Assembly (NCBI GenBank): GCA_015061335.1
Contig: SUWT01000016.1
Coordinates: forward strand, 1-36,284
Origin: Lentimicrobiaceae bacterium
Lineage (GTDB): Bacteria > Bacteroidota > Bacteroidia > Bacteroidales > F082
Reading direction: 5' to 3'
DNA: 36,284 nt
Shown here: piece after piece, positions 15,224-23,031 of the stretch
Layout of the letters: each line of letters starts with the position of its first letter
How positions within the stretch are numbered: the first letter of the stretch is position 1
The notes under the pieces: model-generated
What the model saw: only the letters and a program-made list of their open reading frames with translations
Database searches by the model: none
What the model was told of the DNA's origin: nothing
Made by a program: the position numbers and the translations under genes

Positions 15224-16381
15224 ATGGAGAAAAGGGATTATTACGAAGTACTTGAGGTACCAAAAGGTGCCTCCGCCGATGAGATAAAGAAAGCCTATCG
15301 TAAGATGGCTATAAAATATCACCCTGACAAAAACCCAAACGATAAGGATGCGGAAGAGAAATTCAAGGAAGCTGCCGAAGCATACGAAGTGCTGAGCAAC
15401 CCTGACAAACGTTCTCGTTACGACCAGTTCGGTCATGCAGGCTTGCACGGACAACAAGGCTTCAGCGGAATGGACGACATCTTCAGTCATTTCGGCGACA
15501 TCTTCAGCGACCTCTTCGGAGGAGGAGGCGGATTTAGTTTCAGCAGCGGTTTTGGAGGTGGTTTTGGAGGTGGAAGACAAGCCCAAAGACATGTCAACAG
15601 AGGCGGCAACCTTCGTCTTCGCGTAAAACTCAATCTCAGCGAGATCAACGAAGGAGTAAAGAAAAAAGTAAAGGTAAACAAATTCGTTCCTTGTCAACAC
15701 TGCGGCGGCAGCGGAGCCAAAGACAACAGCTTCGAGACCTGCCCTACTTGTAACGGAAGAGGTCAGACAGTAAAAATACAGAACTCCATCTTCGGGCAGA
15801 TGCAGACAGTGACGACTTGTTCTAACTGCGGCGGCGAAGGAAAAATCATAAAGAACAAATGCCCTGAATGTCAAGGCAACGGCGTTGTAAAGAGTGAAGA
15901 AATTATTGAACTCAACATCCCAGCCGGTGTAGCTGATGGAATGCAGCTGTCGGTAAGAGGACAAGGTAACGCTGGCGCAAGAAACGGCGTGCCAGGTGAC
16001 CTCATCATCCTCATTGAAGAAGAAAAAGACAAGAACTTCGAAAGAGACGGCAACGACCTCATACATGAACTTTTCATCAGTTTCCCACAGGCTGCATTGG
16101 GCGCAACAATAGAAGTCCCTATCATAAACGGAACAGCGGAAGTTAAGATCCCTGCTGGAACTCAAAGCGGAGAAGTCATAAAACTCAGAGGAAAAGGATT
16201 ACCAGAACTCAACGGCTATGGCAGAGGCGACATACTCATCAATGTCAACGTTTGGACTCCTAAGAAACTCAACAAAGAAGAAGAGAAAATAATGAGATCG
16301 TTACTCGAAAGCGAGAACATTAACCCTTCTTCCGACAAAGATAAAAGTCCGTTCAGGAAATTTAAGAAATTCTTTAGTTAA
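15224..16381 (+). CDS. dnaJ: DnaJ (Hsp40) chaperone
   Basis: This 385-residue type I J-protein stimulates the DnaK ATPase and delivers unfolded clients. The N-terminal J domain (1-~70) has the HPD motif in IKYHPDKN. A Gly/Phe-rich segment ([19 protein letters not shown]) follows. The zinc-binding region has four CxxCxGxG repeats ([32 protein letters not shown]). The C-terminal client-binding domains follow ([20 protein letters not shown]...). All parts are intact. It lies 17 bp after grpE in the same operon. Confidence 0.97.
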   Translation: MEKRDYYEVLEVPKGASADEIKKAYRKMAIKYHPDKNPNDKDAEEKFKEAAEAYEVLSNPDKRSRYDQFGHAGLHGQQGFSGMDDIFSHFGDIFSDLFGGGGGFSFSSGFGGGFGGGRQAQRHVNRGGNLRLRVKLNLSEINEGVKKKVKVNKFVPCQHCGGSGAKDNSFETCPTCNGRGQTVKIQNSIFGQMQTVTTCSNCGGEGKIIKNKCPECQGNGVVKSEEIIELNIPAGVADGMQLSVRGQGNAGARNGVPGDLIILIEEEKDKNFERDGNDLIHELFISFPQAALGATIEVPIINGTAEVKIPAGTQSGEVIKLRGKGLPELNGYGRGDILINVNVWTPKKLNKEEEKIMRSLLESENINPSSDKDKSPFRKFKKFFS

Positions 16382-16383
16382 TG

Positions 16384-16552
16384 TAATAAAGTTTATAGTT
16401 GATAGTTTATAGTTAATAGTTGTTATGTAGTTTATGGTTGAAAGTTTATAGTTGATTTTTTTAGTTCGAAATTTCCAATAAACTTTTATACCAAACAACT
16501 CTCAACTTTTGAACTACAATAAACTATTAACTTTAAACTATAAACTAATAAA
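16384..16552 (+). repeat. GTTTATAGTT-type repeats upstream of the ABC ATPase
   Basis: The gap between dnaJ and the ABC gene is made of GTTTATAGTTGATA-like units in both polarities: GTTTATAG up to about 16455, then AACTTT/TAAACTAT-type words up to the start codon. There is no promoter box that I trust. Confidence 0.6.
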
Positions 16553-16554
16553 TC

Positions 16555-17502
16555 ATGACCAACTTCATCGAGATAAACAACGTCAGTAAGACGTACGGTA
16601 ACTACAAAGCACTGAACAACATAAGTATCAGAGTGCCGAAACAGAGCATATACGGACTTCTCGGTCCTAACGGTGCGGGCAAAACCACATTGATAAGGAT
16701 GCTTAACCAAATAACCGCTCCCGACGAAGGCGAGATAATCTTTAACGGAGAGAAACTAAACCGAAGCCACATCTCGCAAATAGGTTATCTCCCTGAAGAA
16801 CGCGGTCTGTACAAATCGATGAAAGTCGGGGAACAGGCGATATATCTCGCACAACTCAAAGGCGTAAGTCAGAAAGAAGCCGAGAAACGCCTCAAACAAT
16901 GGTTCAAGAAATTCGACATCTTAAATTGGTGGGACAAGAAAGTCGAAGAGCTGAGCAAAGGTATGCAGCAGAAGATTCAGTTCATCGTCACGGTGATTCA
17001 TAATCCGCAGCTTCTCATCTTCGACGAACCGTTCTCAGGCTTCGACCCTATAAACGTTAATCTCCTCAAAAAAGAAATATTAGAGTTACGCGACAATGGC
17101 GCTACGATAATCTTCTCCACACATAACATGGCGTCGGTAGAAGAACTCTGCGACAACATCATGCTTATCAACAAAGGAAATAAAATCTTGGAAGGCAGCG
17201 TCTATCAGATAAAACAAGATTTCAAGGATAACAGCTTTGAAGTTAAGATTAAGGTCGCAGAGTCGCAAGGTCTCAAGGGCGCAGAGACATTATCTATACC
17301 AGAAGGTTTCACGTTAATTAACAGTAATATCGATTCTAACGGCGAGATGACTCTGAACATAAAAGCCGAGAATGACATAAATCCGAATGTCTTGATTAAT
17401 TATCTTTCAGAAAAAGGAACAATCATTTCATATAGAGAACTGCTTCCTTCTATGAATGAGATTTTTATTAATAAAGTTAATGGTTTAGAGTGTAGAGTGT
17501 AG
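16555..17502 (+). CDS. ABC transporter ATP-binding protein (NatA/YhaQ type, DUF4162 C-terminus)
   Basis: This 315-residue ATPase is the partner of the ABC-2 permease that follows. Walker A GPNGAGKT is at residues 37-44, the signature LSKGMQQ at 133-139, Walker B LLIFDEPFSGFDP with D157-E158, and the switch His in STHNMAS. The C-terminal ~80 residues fit the DUF4162 extension found on NatA-like exporters. It probably energises export of an unknown substrate; sodium, drug and lipid exporters all occur in this group. The start at 16555 gives the usual N-terminus. The end of the gene (AATGGTTTAGAGTGTAGAG) merges into repeat sequence. Confidence 0.92.
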   Translation: MTNFIEINNVSKTYGNYKALNNISIRVPKQSIYGLLGPNGAGKTTLIRMLNQITAPDEGEIIFNGEKLNRSHISQIGYLPEERGLYKSMKVGEQAIYLAQLKGVSQKEAEKRLKQWFKKFDILNWWDKKVEELSKGMQQKIQFIVTVIHNPQLLIFDEPFSGFDPINVNLLKKEILELRDNGATIIFSTHNMASVEELCDNIMLINKGNKILEGSVYQIKQDFKDNSFEVKIKVAESQGLKGAETLSIPEGFTLINSNIDSNGEMTLNIKAENDINPNVLINYLSEKGTIISYRELLPSMNEIFINKVNGLECRV

Positions 17503-17591
17503 AGTAGTTGAAAGTTTATAGTTTTTTAGTTTAAAAGTTTATAAAATACGTAATAAAAAAATTTCAGATTCTCAGTTTTTCAGATTTAAAA

Positions 17592-17622
17592 ATTCTGTTG
17601 ACCGTTGACTGTTGTCTGTTGA
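17592..17622 (+). repeat. GTTGACC/GTCTGTT heptamer array before the permease
   Basis: Units of the CTGTTGACC/GTTGTCTGTTGAC family end 16 bases before the permease ATG. The orientation is the same as in the full cassettes, but the AGC-type half is missing; AATCTGA-type octamers precede it instead. Confidence 0.75.
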
Positions 17623-17637
17623 CTTAAATAAAAAGGT

Positions 17638-18960
17638 ATGAGTAATTTTAGTGTAATATTAAAACGTGAATATTTAACGAGAGTAAAAAAACGCAGTTTC
17701 CTAATCATAACATTCTTAGGACCTTTATTCTTTGCCGCATTGATGATAGCTCCATCCTTGATGATGATGAAATCTGACAGCATGGAAGCGAAGAAAACCA
17801 TCGCTGTTTTAGATGAGACCGGCTGGTTCGACGGCAAGTTCGAGAGTTCCGACATAAACACATTCATATATACCGACATTAACGAAGACATCGACAGTCT
17901 GAAGAAATTTGTCTTGGAAGGCATTTACGATGCTGCCTTATACATTCCAGCGACATCATTGAACGTCCCTACGAATGCTAAGTTGTACAGCAACAAGCAG
18001 ATTCCTATGTCGTTGAGTTCATACATCAAGAGTGAGATGAAGCAGGAAGTAGAACACAGGAAGCTCCTCGCCCACGGCATCGACCCTAAGATAGTAAAGT
18101 CGGTGAACACAAGCATCAACATATCTACCATTCGCATGGACGAAGAAGAAGGAGAGAAAACAAGTTACGCCGAGTTAGAATCTATAATCGGGCTTGCACT
18201 CGCTGTAATTGTTTATTTCGTGATATTCCTCTTCAGCAATCAGGTTTTGAGAGGCGTCATCGAAGAGAAGAGCAACCGTATCATAGAAGTCATCATCAGC
18301 TCGGTGAAACCATTTGAGTTGATGATGGGAAAAATCATAGGTATCGCATTGGTAGGTCTCACGCAATTTTTATTATGGATAGTCCTGACGATAGGAATAT
18401 ATCTCGTGGCAAATGGAATCATCTTAGGACCTGAAATCATGTCACCATCGGGAACTGTCATGACGGAAGAGATAAGTCAGATTGTGGATACAACACAAGG
18501 ACAAGACATTATGCTTGAAGTCGTAAGTATGATAGAATCAATCAACTTCAAGGCGATATTGATAACTTTCTTATTCTACTTCGTATTCGGATTCTTATTA
18601 TACGCGGCACTCTTCGCAGCAGTAGGCGGCATGGTTGACAACGAGACCGACAGCAATCAATTCGTAACGATACTCTCAATGCCGTTGATTGTCGCCATCG
18701 TATGCTCGACAGCCATGATAAACAACCCCGACAGCGGATTAGGAATATGGCTCTCAATGATACCGTTCACCTCCCCTGTCTCCATGATGATAAGAATACC
18801 TTTCGGCGTACCATATTGGCAGGTCGTGGTGTCATTATTGATATTGGTATTGACCTTCGTCTTCATCACCTGGATTGCCGCCAAGATCTACAGAACCGGA
18901 ATCCTGATGTACGGCAAGAAACCAAATTTGAAAGAGATTTGGAAGTGGCTGAAATATTAA
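17638..18960 (+). CDS. ABC-2 type permease (NatB/YhaP family)
   Basis: This 440-residue membrane protein has the N-terminal signature ILKREYLTRVKKRSFLIITF, a first membrane helix (~20-45), a large extracytoplasmic domain (~45-175), and then a cluster of helices: IIGLALAVIVYFVIFLFSNQ, a region after VIEEKSNRIIEVIISSVKPF, LLWIVLTIGIYLVANGIIL, ILITFLFYFVFGFLLYAALF, and a final helix before YRTGILMYGKK. The EEKSNRIIEVIISS motif is typical of NatB-like permeases. With the ATPase 135 bp upstream it forms a complete exporter (two ATPase and two permease subunits expected). The substrate is unknown. Confidence 0.92.
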   Translation: MSNFSVILKREYLTRVKKRSFLIITFLGPLFFAALMIAPSLMMMKSDSMEAKKTIAVLDETGWFDGKFESSDINTFIYTDINEDIDSLKKFVLEGIYDAALYIPATSLNVPTNAKLYSNKQIPMSLSSYIKSEMKQEVEHRKLLAHGIDPKIVKSVNTSINISTIRMDEEEGEKTSYAELESIIGLALAVIVYFVIFLFSNQVLRGVIEEKSNRIIEVIISSVKPFELMMGKIIGIALVGLTQFLLWIVLTIGIYLVANGIILGPEIMSPSGTVMTEEISQIVDTTQGQDIMLEVVSMIESINFKAILITFLFYFVFGFLLYAALFAAVGGMVDNETDSNQFVTILSMPLIVAIVCSTAMINNPDSGLGIWLSMIPFTSPVSMMIRIPFGVPYWQVVVSLLILVLTFVFITWIAAKIYRTGILMYGKKPNLKEIWKWLKY

Positions 18961-18962
18961 TT

Positions 18963-18990
18963 CATAATGCATAATGCATAATGCATAATT
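18963..18990. repeat. CATAATG heptamer array (4 units)
   Basis: Three perfect CATAATG units plus CATAATT directly follow the permease stop. Confidence 0.85.
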
Positions 18991-19043
18991 ATTTAATTGT
19001 GAATTATGAATTGTAGAGATGCTTCTTTTTTAGAATCTGAGAA

Positions 19044-20756
19044 ATGAATAAAGTGCTAAAGATATTATCAATTGTATTATTACTGTTAGTGGTTTCGTGT
19101 ACTCACAGGAATGAAGCTTTGCGTCTGTTGGAGAAGGCGCAGAACTGCGTCGAGACAGCACCCGACAGCGCATTGTCGTATTTAGACTCCATCTTCTTGG
19201 CAGAGAAATTCCTCAGCAAAGAAAACTACATGGAATATATCATAACCAACGTACAAGCCAAACATAAAAACCACAAAGACATCAAAGACGACACCATCAT
19301 CTTTGAAGCAAAACGCTATTTTACAGGAAAGGCTCATAGCTCAAAGCTCATTGCCTATAGCTATCTCTACAGCGGCTGCGTTTATGACGAAAGACAGGAA
19401 TACGACAAAGCTATAAACGAATATAACTATGCTTTCCATGCGGCTGAACTCATACACGATTCTCTCTTGATGTTCAGAAGCATCTCTTACATAGCAAACA
19501 TATACAGCAAAGAAGATTATTACGACAAGGCTTTAGAAAAACAACTGCAATCTATCAACTATATAAACAAAGACGACAAAGAAAAGTTAGCCGGTTCTTA
19601 CGCCAACATCTCAAGAATACATCTCATTTCTCTCAACAACGACAGTTCCATCTATTATATTGACAAAGCCATGGATGTTGTTGCTGATACCGACAATAAA
19701 CAATTATTATCATACGTATATCAAATCGCACACGTAATTTATAAAGAATGTAAAAAATATGATGAAGCAAAGGATTTTCTGAGACTGTCAATGGAAACAA
19801 ATGAAGATTCATCGGCTACATCATTATATTATCTGAACTTAGCTGAATTATATCTTGAAACAGGCGAACAAGATTCTACAAAAAGATATACACACCTACT
19901 AATAAACAAAACAGATAATGTGAACGACAAGGCATTCTTGGCGAGCTCGTATGGTTTTCTTTCAGATTATTATTCATCGGTCAACATGAACGACAGCGCC
20001 TTATATTATCAGGACAAGCTCACGAGAATCATCGACAAGATTAGGGAAGACAATATGAAGCAGAACATATACGAAGTTGAAAAGAAATACGATTACGAAC
20101 GTCTCAGCAACAATTACCATAAAAAACTCAACAGCCAGTTCAAACTGATAATAATGATGTTGACTATTGTCATCGTTCTTATAATCACGATTTCATTACT
20201 CATCATACGCAAGAAAAAAAACGAGATATATCTTATAAGAAAGAACGAGCAGATTGCCATAGAGATGAACAATCTGAAAAACGAATTCCATCTTCTTGAA
20301 GATCTGAACAGCGGCATCAAGTCGTCTGTCGATAACATACTGAAACAAAGAGCCAAACTTATTGTAAAAGTCCATAATGCGGAGAAGAAGCATAAAGACG
20401 ACGACAAGAGTGTCATCAACGAGCTGAAGAGCCTTGTTTTTGGTTCCTTCAACAAGACCGGACTTAAAGCCGCCGTCGATTTGGTTGAGAACACATATCC
20501 GAAACTGCCCGCAATGATCAAGAAGAATTACGGCAGCTTAAACGAGACCGAATACAATGTATTCCTATTGTCGTTGCTTCCGCTCAGCAGCCGCGACATC
20601 GCCAATCTGATGGACTTAGGCGAAAGCTCCGTCGCCAAGTCACGCACCAACATCAGAAAGAAAATAGGAGCCGAAGGCTACGGAAGCGATATCGGCGATT
20701 TCATTTTGGAGAAATACTATATTAGCTGTCAGCAGTCAGCTATCAGCTATCAGTAG
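19044..20756 (+). CDS. Membrane-anchored TPR protein with C-terminal LuxR-like HTH
   Basis: This 570-residue protein has an N-terminal lipoprotein-like signal with Cys19 in LLLLVVSCTH. Several tetratricopeptide repeats follow, for example SYLYSGCVYDERQEYDKAIN and YSKEDYYDKALEKQL. A transmembrane helix at about 368-390 (LIIMMLTIVIVLIITISLLI) is followed by a basic cytoplasmic coiled coil. A LuxR-like helix-turn-helix (YNVFLLSLLPLSSRDIANLM, then GESSVAKSRTNIRKKIG) lies near 505-550. This architecture is common among Bacteroidota regulators that are thought to sense envelope or nutrient signals. The last 11 residues (ISCQQSAISYQ) and the stop codon are encoded by a heptamer array, so the original C-terminus has probably been replaced. 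Targets are unknown; the T9SS gene downstream has its own promoter. Confidence 0.85.
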   Translation: MNKVLKILSIVLLLLVVSCTHRNEALRLLEKAQNCVETAPDSALSYLDSIFLAEKFLSKENYMEYIITNVQAKHKNHKDIKDDTIIFEAKRYFTGKAHSSKLIAYSYLYSGCVYDERQEYDKAINEYNYAFHAAELIHDSLLMFRSISYIANIYSKEDYYDKALEKQLQSINYINKDDKEKLAGSYANISRIHLISLNNDSSIYYIDKAMDVVADTDNKQLLSYVYQIAHVIYKECKKYDEAKDFLRLSMETNEDSSATSLYYLNLAELYLETGEQDSTKRYTHLLINKTDNVNDKAFLASSYGFLSDYYSSVNMNDSALYYQDKLTRIIDKIREDNMKQNIYEVEKKYDYERLSNNYHKKLNSQFKLIIMMLTIVIVLIITISLLIIRKKKNEIYLIRKNEQIAIEMNNLKNEFHLLEDLNSGIKSSVDNILKQRAKLIVKVHNAEKKHKDDDKSVINELKSLVFGSFNKTGLKAAVDLVENTYPKLPAMIKKNYGSLNETEYNVFLLSLLPLSSRDIANLMDLGESSVAKSRTNIRKKIGAEGYGSDIGDFILEKYYISCQQSAISYQ

Positions 20757-20826
20757 TCAGCAGTCAGCTCATAGCTCACAGCAAAAAAACATGGACAAAG
20801 TCTGTTGTCCGTTGTCTGTTGACATA
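20724..20826 (+). repeat. Full heptamer cassette, copy 1 (overlaps the end of the regulator gene)
   Basis: Eight 7-base AGC-type units (AGCTGTC, AGCAGTC and variants) run from 20724 to 20779. Then come a poly-A stretch, TGGACAAA, and GTCTGTT-family heptamers (20800-20820) ending GACATAA. The stop codon of the upstream gene (20754-20756) lies inside the AGC part. Confidence 0.9.
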
Positions 20827-20968
20827 AAAAAAAACTTAGAAATCCCCTCTCTACCGCTCTCATCATAAACCATTGATAAGCAAAGCGTTTAAAGCAAGAA
20901 ACTTTTCATCAGCATCAAATAAACTTGGAAACGACACATAGGCGTCTCTAAGCACTTATTATATGCCC

Positions 20969-20976
20969 TACTTTTG
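20969..20976 (+). promoter_or_regulatory. -7 box (TACTTTTG) for the T9SS cargo gene
   Basis: TACTTTTG followed by CGG fits TAnnTTTG and ends 24 bases before the ATG at 21001. It excludes the alternative in-frame TTG start at 20974, which overlaps the box. Confidence 0.7.
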
Positions 20977-21000
20977 CGGAGAATTTCAAATTTAATTTTT

Positions 21001-22776
21001 ATGAAAAAATTATTGCTTACGATTATGGTCTTCGTGTTCGGGATGAACATGAACGCGTCAAACTTCACCGTGCAGATGTTACATACGCCAAACTACAATG
21101 GGCAAGCTATGAATAAATTATTGAGAATATTACTAACTCTATCAATTCTGCTTTTTAGCGGAATTGATAAAGTTTTTTCCCAGGAATGGAGAATAGTTGA
21201 GCGCATAATGTTGGGTGAAGATCTTGATGGTTTTCAATATCTTGAAACGCTTGAATTATTAAATGGGGATGTCATTGTATGTAGTGAATTTAACCATGGG
21301 AATAATACAGGAGAGGCTGTTTCAAGGCAATCAGGATTATCTCTTATTTATTCTGACGGAGAAGAAATAAGCAGAAACGAATACTTTAAACCATGGTATC
21401 AAGAAATGTCTCGCTTGTATCTGTTTGAAAAAGATGAAGAGATATATTTTCTCACAGCATACAGTCCAGATCATGATATAAATTCGGTTAATTATTTTAA
21501 GAATAGTGATAATCCTCCTACTGAAGCTATCATTGGTTTATATAAGTTAGATTCTTCACTTAATATAGTGGAAAGCTATGAGCATCCCTTTCCAATTGAC
21601 ACATTTGAAGATCTTGAGAATGAATACTGGTCACTTTATCCAAATCATCTTTGTGGTAACATCAACATATATTCTGCCTTTGAGGATAATGGAATCATAA
21701 CAGGATCTTATACCAAGGAAGTAAGCTATTCTGAAAAACCAAGAGGAAATGATTCAGTTTTTTTCTTCAAAATGGATTTTGATGGAAATCTGTTATTAAA
21801 CAAAGGATATGAGACCCATGAAAGCTCTCTTACTTGCTTTCGCCAACAGATGGTAAAAAACGACAATGGTTATATTGTTTATTACAGAAATAGTGAGTCT
21901 TCATATCCAGACTATCATCATAGTAGAGTGGAATATTATGATAATAACTTTAATTTCATCGATACAAGATATGTAAATATGCCAGGACATCCTCCTTACA
22001 ATCAAAATGGTTTCAGGGAACATTGCATCATGCGTAGCAATCACAATACGACATACGTCTCAACAGGTTCTCGTTCTTTAACAATACCATCGCGTGATGA
22101 CAATGTGAGATTATATGAGTTTGATGACAATTTGGATAATTCTACTGAGGTGCTACCCGTCTTGCGTTATTCTGAGAGAGAGACAAATGAAATCGACAGA
22201 ACATCCTCTCGCGGACTTGATATGACAAGTAAAGGTGATATATTTTTTGCATACACTCTAAACTATGGTTCCATGAGGCAGGGAGATTCATGGGTAATTA
22301 TAGAAAAACTCGACTCTGATTTTGATACAATATATACACTTTTTTATGATGATGGAGAAAAAATACATACTGAAGTTGTAAGCATTCAGGCAACAAGTGA
22401 TGACGGATTGTTATTAGTGACACATTCGTATTATGTAGGTGATATTTGTAATAGGTGGTCAGCAGTTTCCAAATTCCCTGCATCAGCTTTTGATCCAGAC
22501 AACATCGAAGAAGTTCACGCTCATAACCTGCATCTTGCCGTAGCTTATCCTAATCCGGGTGGTGATGTGATGAACATAAGAACATCATTGCGCAACTGCA
22601 CATTGCAGGTTTATGACATGCAAGGAAGAATGGTTCATAAACAAGAGATTACGGATGATGTTACAAGTGTGGATGCTTCCAATTGGCAAAGAGGAACTTA
22701 TGTTTGGGAGTTGGGGACTGGGAACGGGAACGAGTACGGGAGCAGGATTTTGGAGAGCGGGAAATGGGTTAAGTAG
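21001..22776 (+). CDS. Secreted protein with T9SS C-terminal sorting domain and tandem signal peptides
   Basis: This is a 591-residue product from 21001. The N-terminus is unusual: MKKLLLTIMVFVFGMNMNAS followed by ~16 residues, then at 21109 a second Met opening another complete signal peptide (MNKLLRILLTLSILLFSGID, then KVFSQ). The central ~440 residues look like a beta-propeller or repeat-rich extracellular domain without a motif I can name. The C-terminus is a type A T9SS sorting domain: LHLAVAYPNPGGDVMNIRT, LQVYDMQGRMV, the GTYVWEL strand, then SGKWVK. It is therefore expected at the cell surface or released. Just before the end is a low-complexity GTGNGNEYG encoded by GGGAACG-like repeats. 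Translation could start at 21109, but the promoter position suits 21001 equally well. Confidence 0.8.
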   Translation: MKKLLLTIMVFVFGMNMNASNFTVQMLHTPNYNGQAMNKLLRILLTLSILLFSGIDKVFSQEWRIVERIMLGEDLDGFQYLETLELLNGDVIVCSEFNHGNNTGEAVSRQSGLSLIYSDGEEISRNEYFKPWYQEMSRLYLFEKDEEIYFLTAYSPDHDINSVNYFKNSDNPPTEAIIGLYKLDSSLNIVESYEHPFPIDTFEDLENEYWSLYPNHLCGNINIYSAFEDNGIITGSYTKEVSYSEKPRGNDSVFFFKMDFDGNLLLNKGYETHESSLTCFRQQMVKNDNGYIVYYRNSESSYPDYHHSRVEYYDNNFNFIDTRYVNMPGHPPYNQNGFREHCIMRSNHNTTYVSTGSRSLTIPSRDDNVRLYEFDDNLDNSTEVLPVLRYSERETNEIDRTSSRGLDMTSKGDIFFAYTLNYGSMRQGDSWVIIEKLDSDFDTIYTLFYDDGEKIHTEVVSIQATSDDGLLLVTHSYYVGDICNRWSAVSKFPASAFDPDNIEEVHAHNLHLAVAYPNPGGDVMNIRTSLRNCTLQVYDMQGRMVHKQEITDDVTSVDASNWQRGTYVWELGTGNGNEYGSRILESGKWVK

Positions 22777-22795
22777 AATTGAAAATCTGAAAATT

Positions 22796-22894
22796 AGCTG
22801 TCAGCCATCAGCTATCAGCAGTCAGCTCGATGCTCATAGCAAAAAAAATCGTGGACAAAGTCTGTTGTCTGTTGTCTGTTGACTGTTGACATAA
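22796..22894 (+). repeat. Full heptamer cassette, copy 2
   Basis: AGC-type heptamers (22796-22823 and variants to 22840), an A-run, GTGGACAAA, then four GTCTGTT/GACTGTT units (22860-22887) and GACATAA. It follows the T9SS gene in the direction of transcription. Confidence 0.9.
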
Positions 22895-22935
22895 AACTCC
22901 TATTTTCATATTTTTCAAGTTTTAGAAAAAAAACA

Positions 22936-22967
22936 TTTGTATATAAAATAAAAATATCGTACTTTTG
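22936..22967 (+). promoter_or_regulatory. secDF promoter (TTTG-N20-TACTTTTG)
   Basis: TTTG at 22936-22939 and TACTTTTG at 22960-22967 are separated by 20 bases, close to the spacing known for the Bacteroidota sigma factor. This is the best-formed promoter in the window. The leader to the secDF ATG is about 57-60 bases. Confidence 0.8.
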
Positions 22968-22978
22968 CACCCCAAAAA

Positions 22979-23011
22979 ATGTCTTCTAACAAAAGATTAA
23001 AAATTAAATAA
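22979..23011 (+). other. Possible 10-codon leader ORF upstream of secDF
   Basis: Within the predicted secDF leader an ATG opens MSSNKRLKIK and stops 20 bases before the secDF start. No ribosome binding site can be judged, because Bacteroidota use weak ones. Leader peptides control some secretion genes in other bacteria, but this may be chance. Confidence 0.25.
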
Positions 23012-23031
23012 TTATAAAAAATAGATTTACA

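Noticed and set aside
15209-16165. 318-codon open frame on the minus strand
   Set aside because: It lies entirely antisense to dnaJ, whose zinc-finger and J-domain motifs are intact; the frame reflects dnaJ codon bias and has no recognisable protein features.
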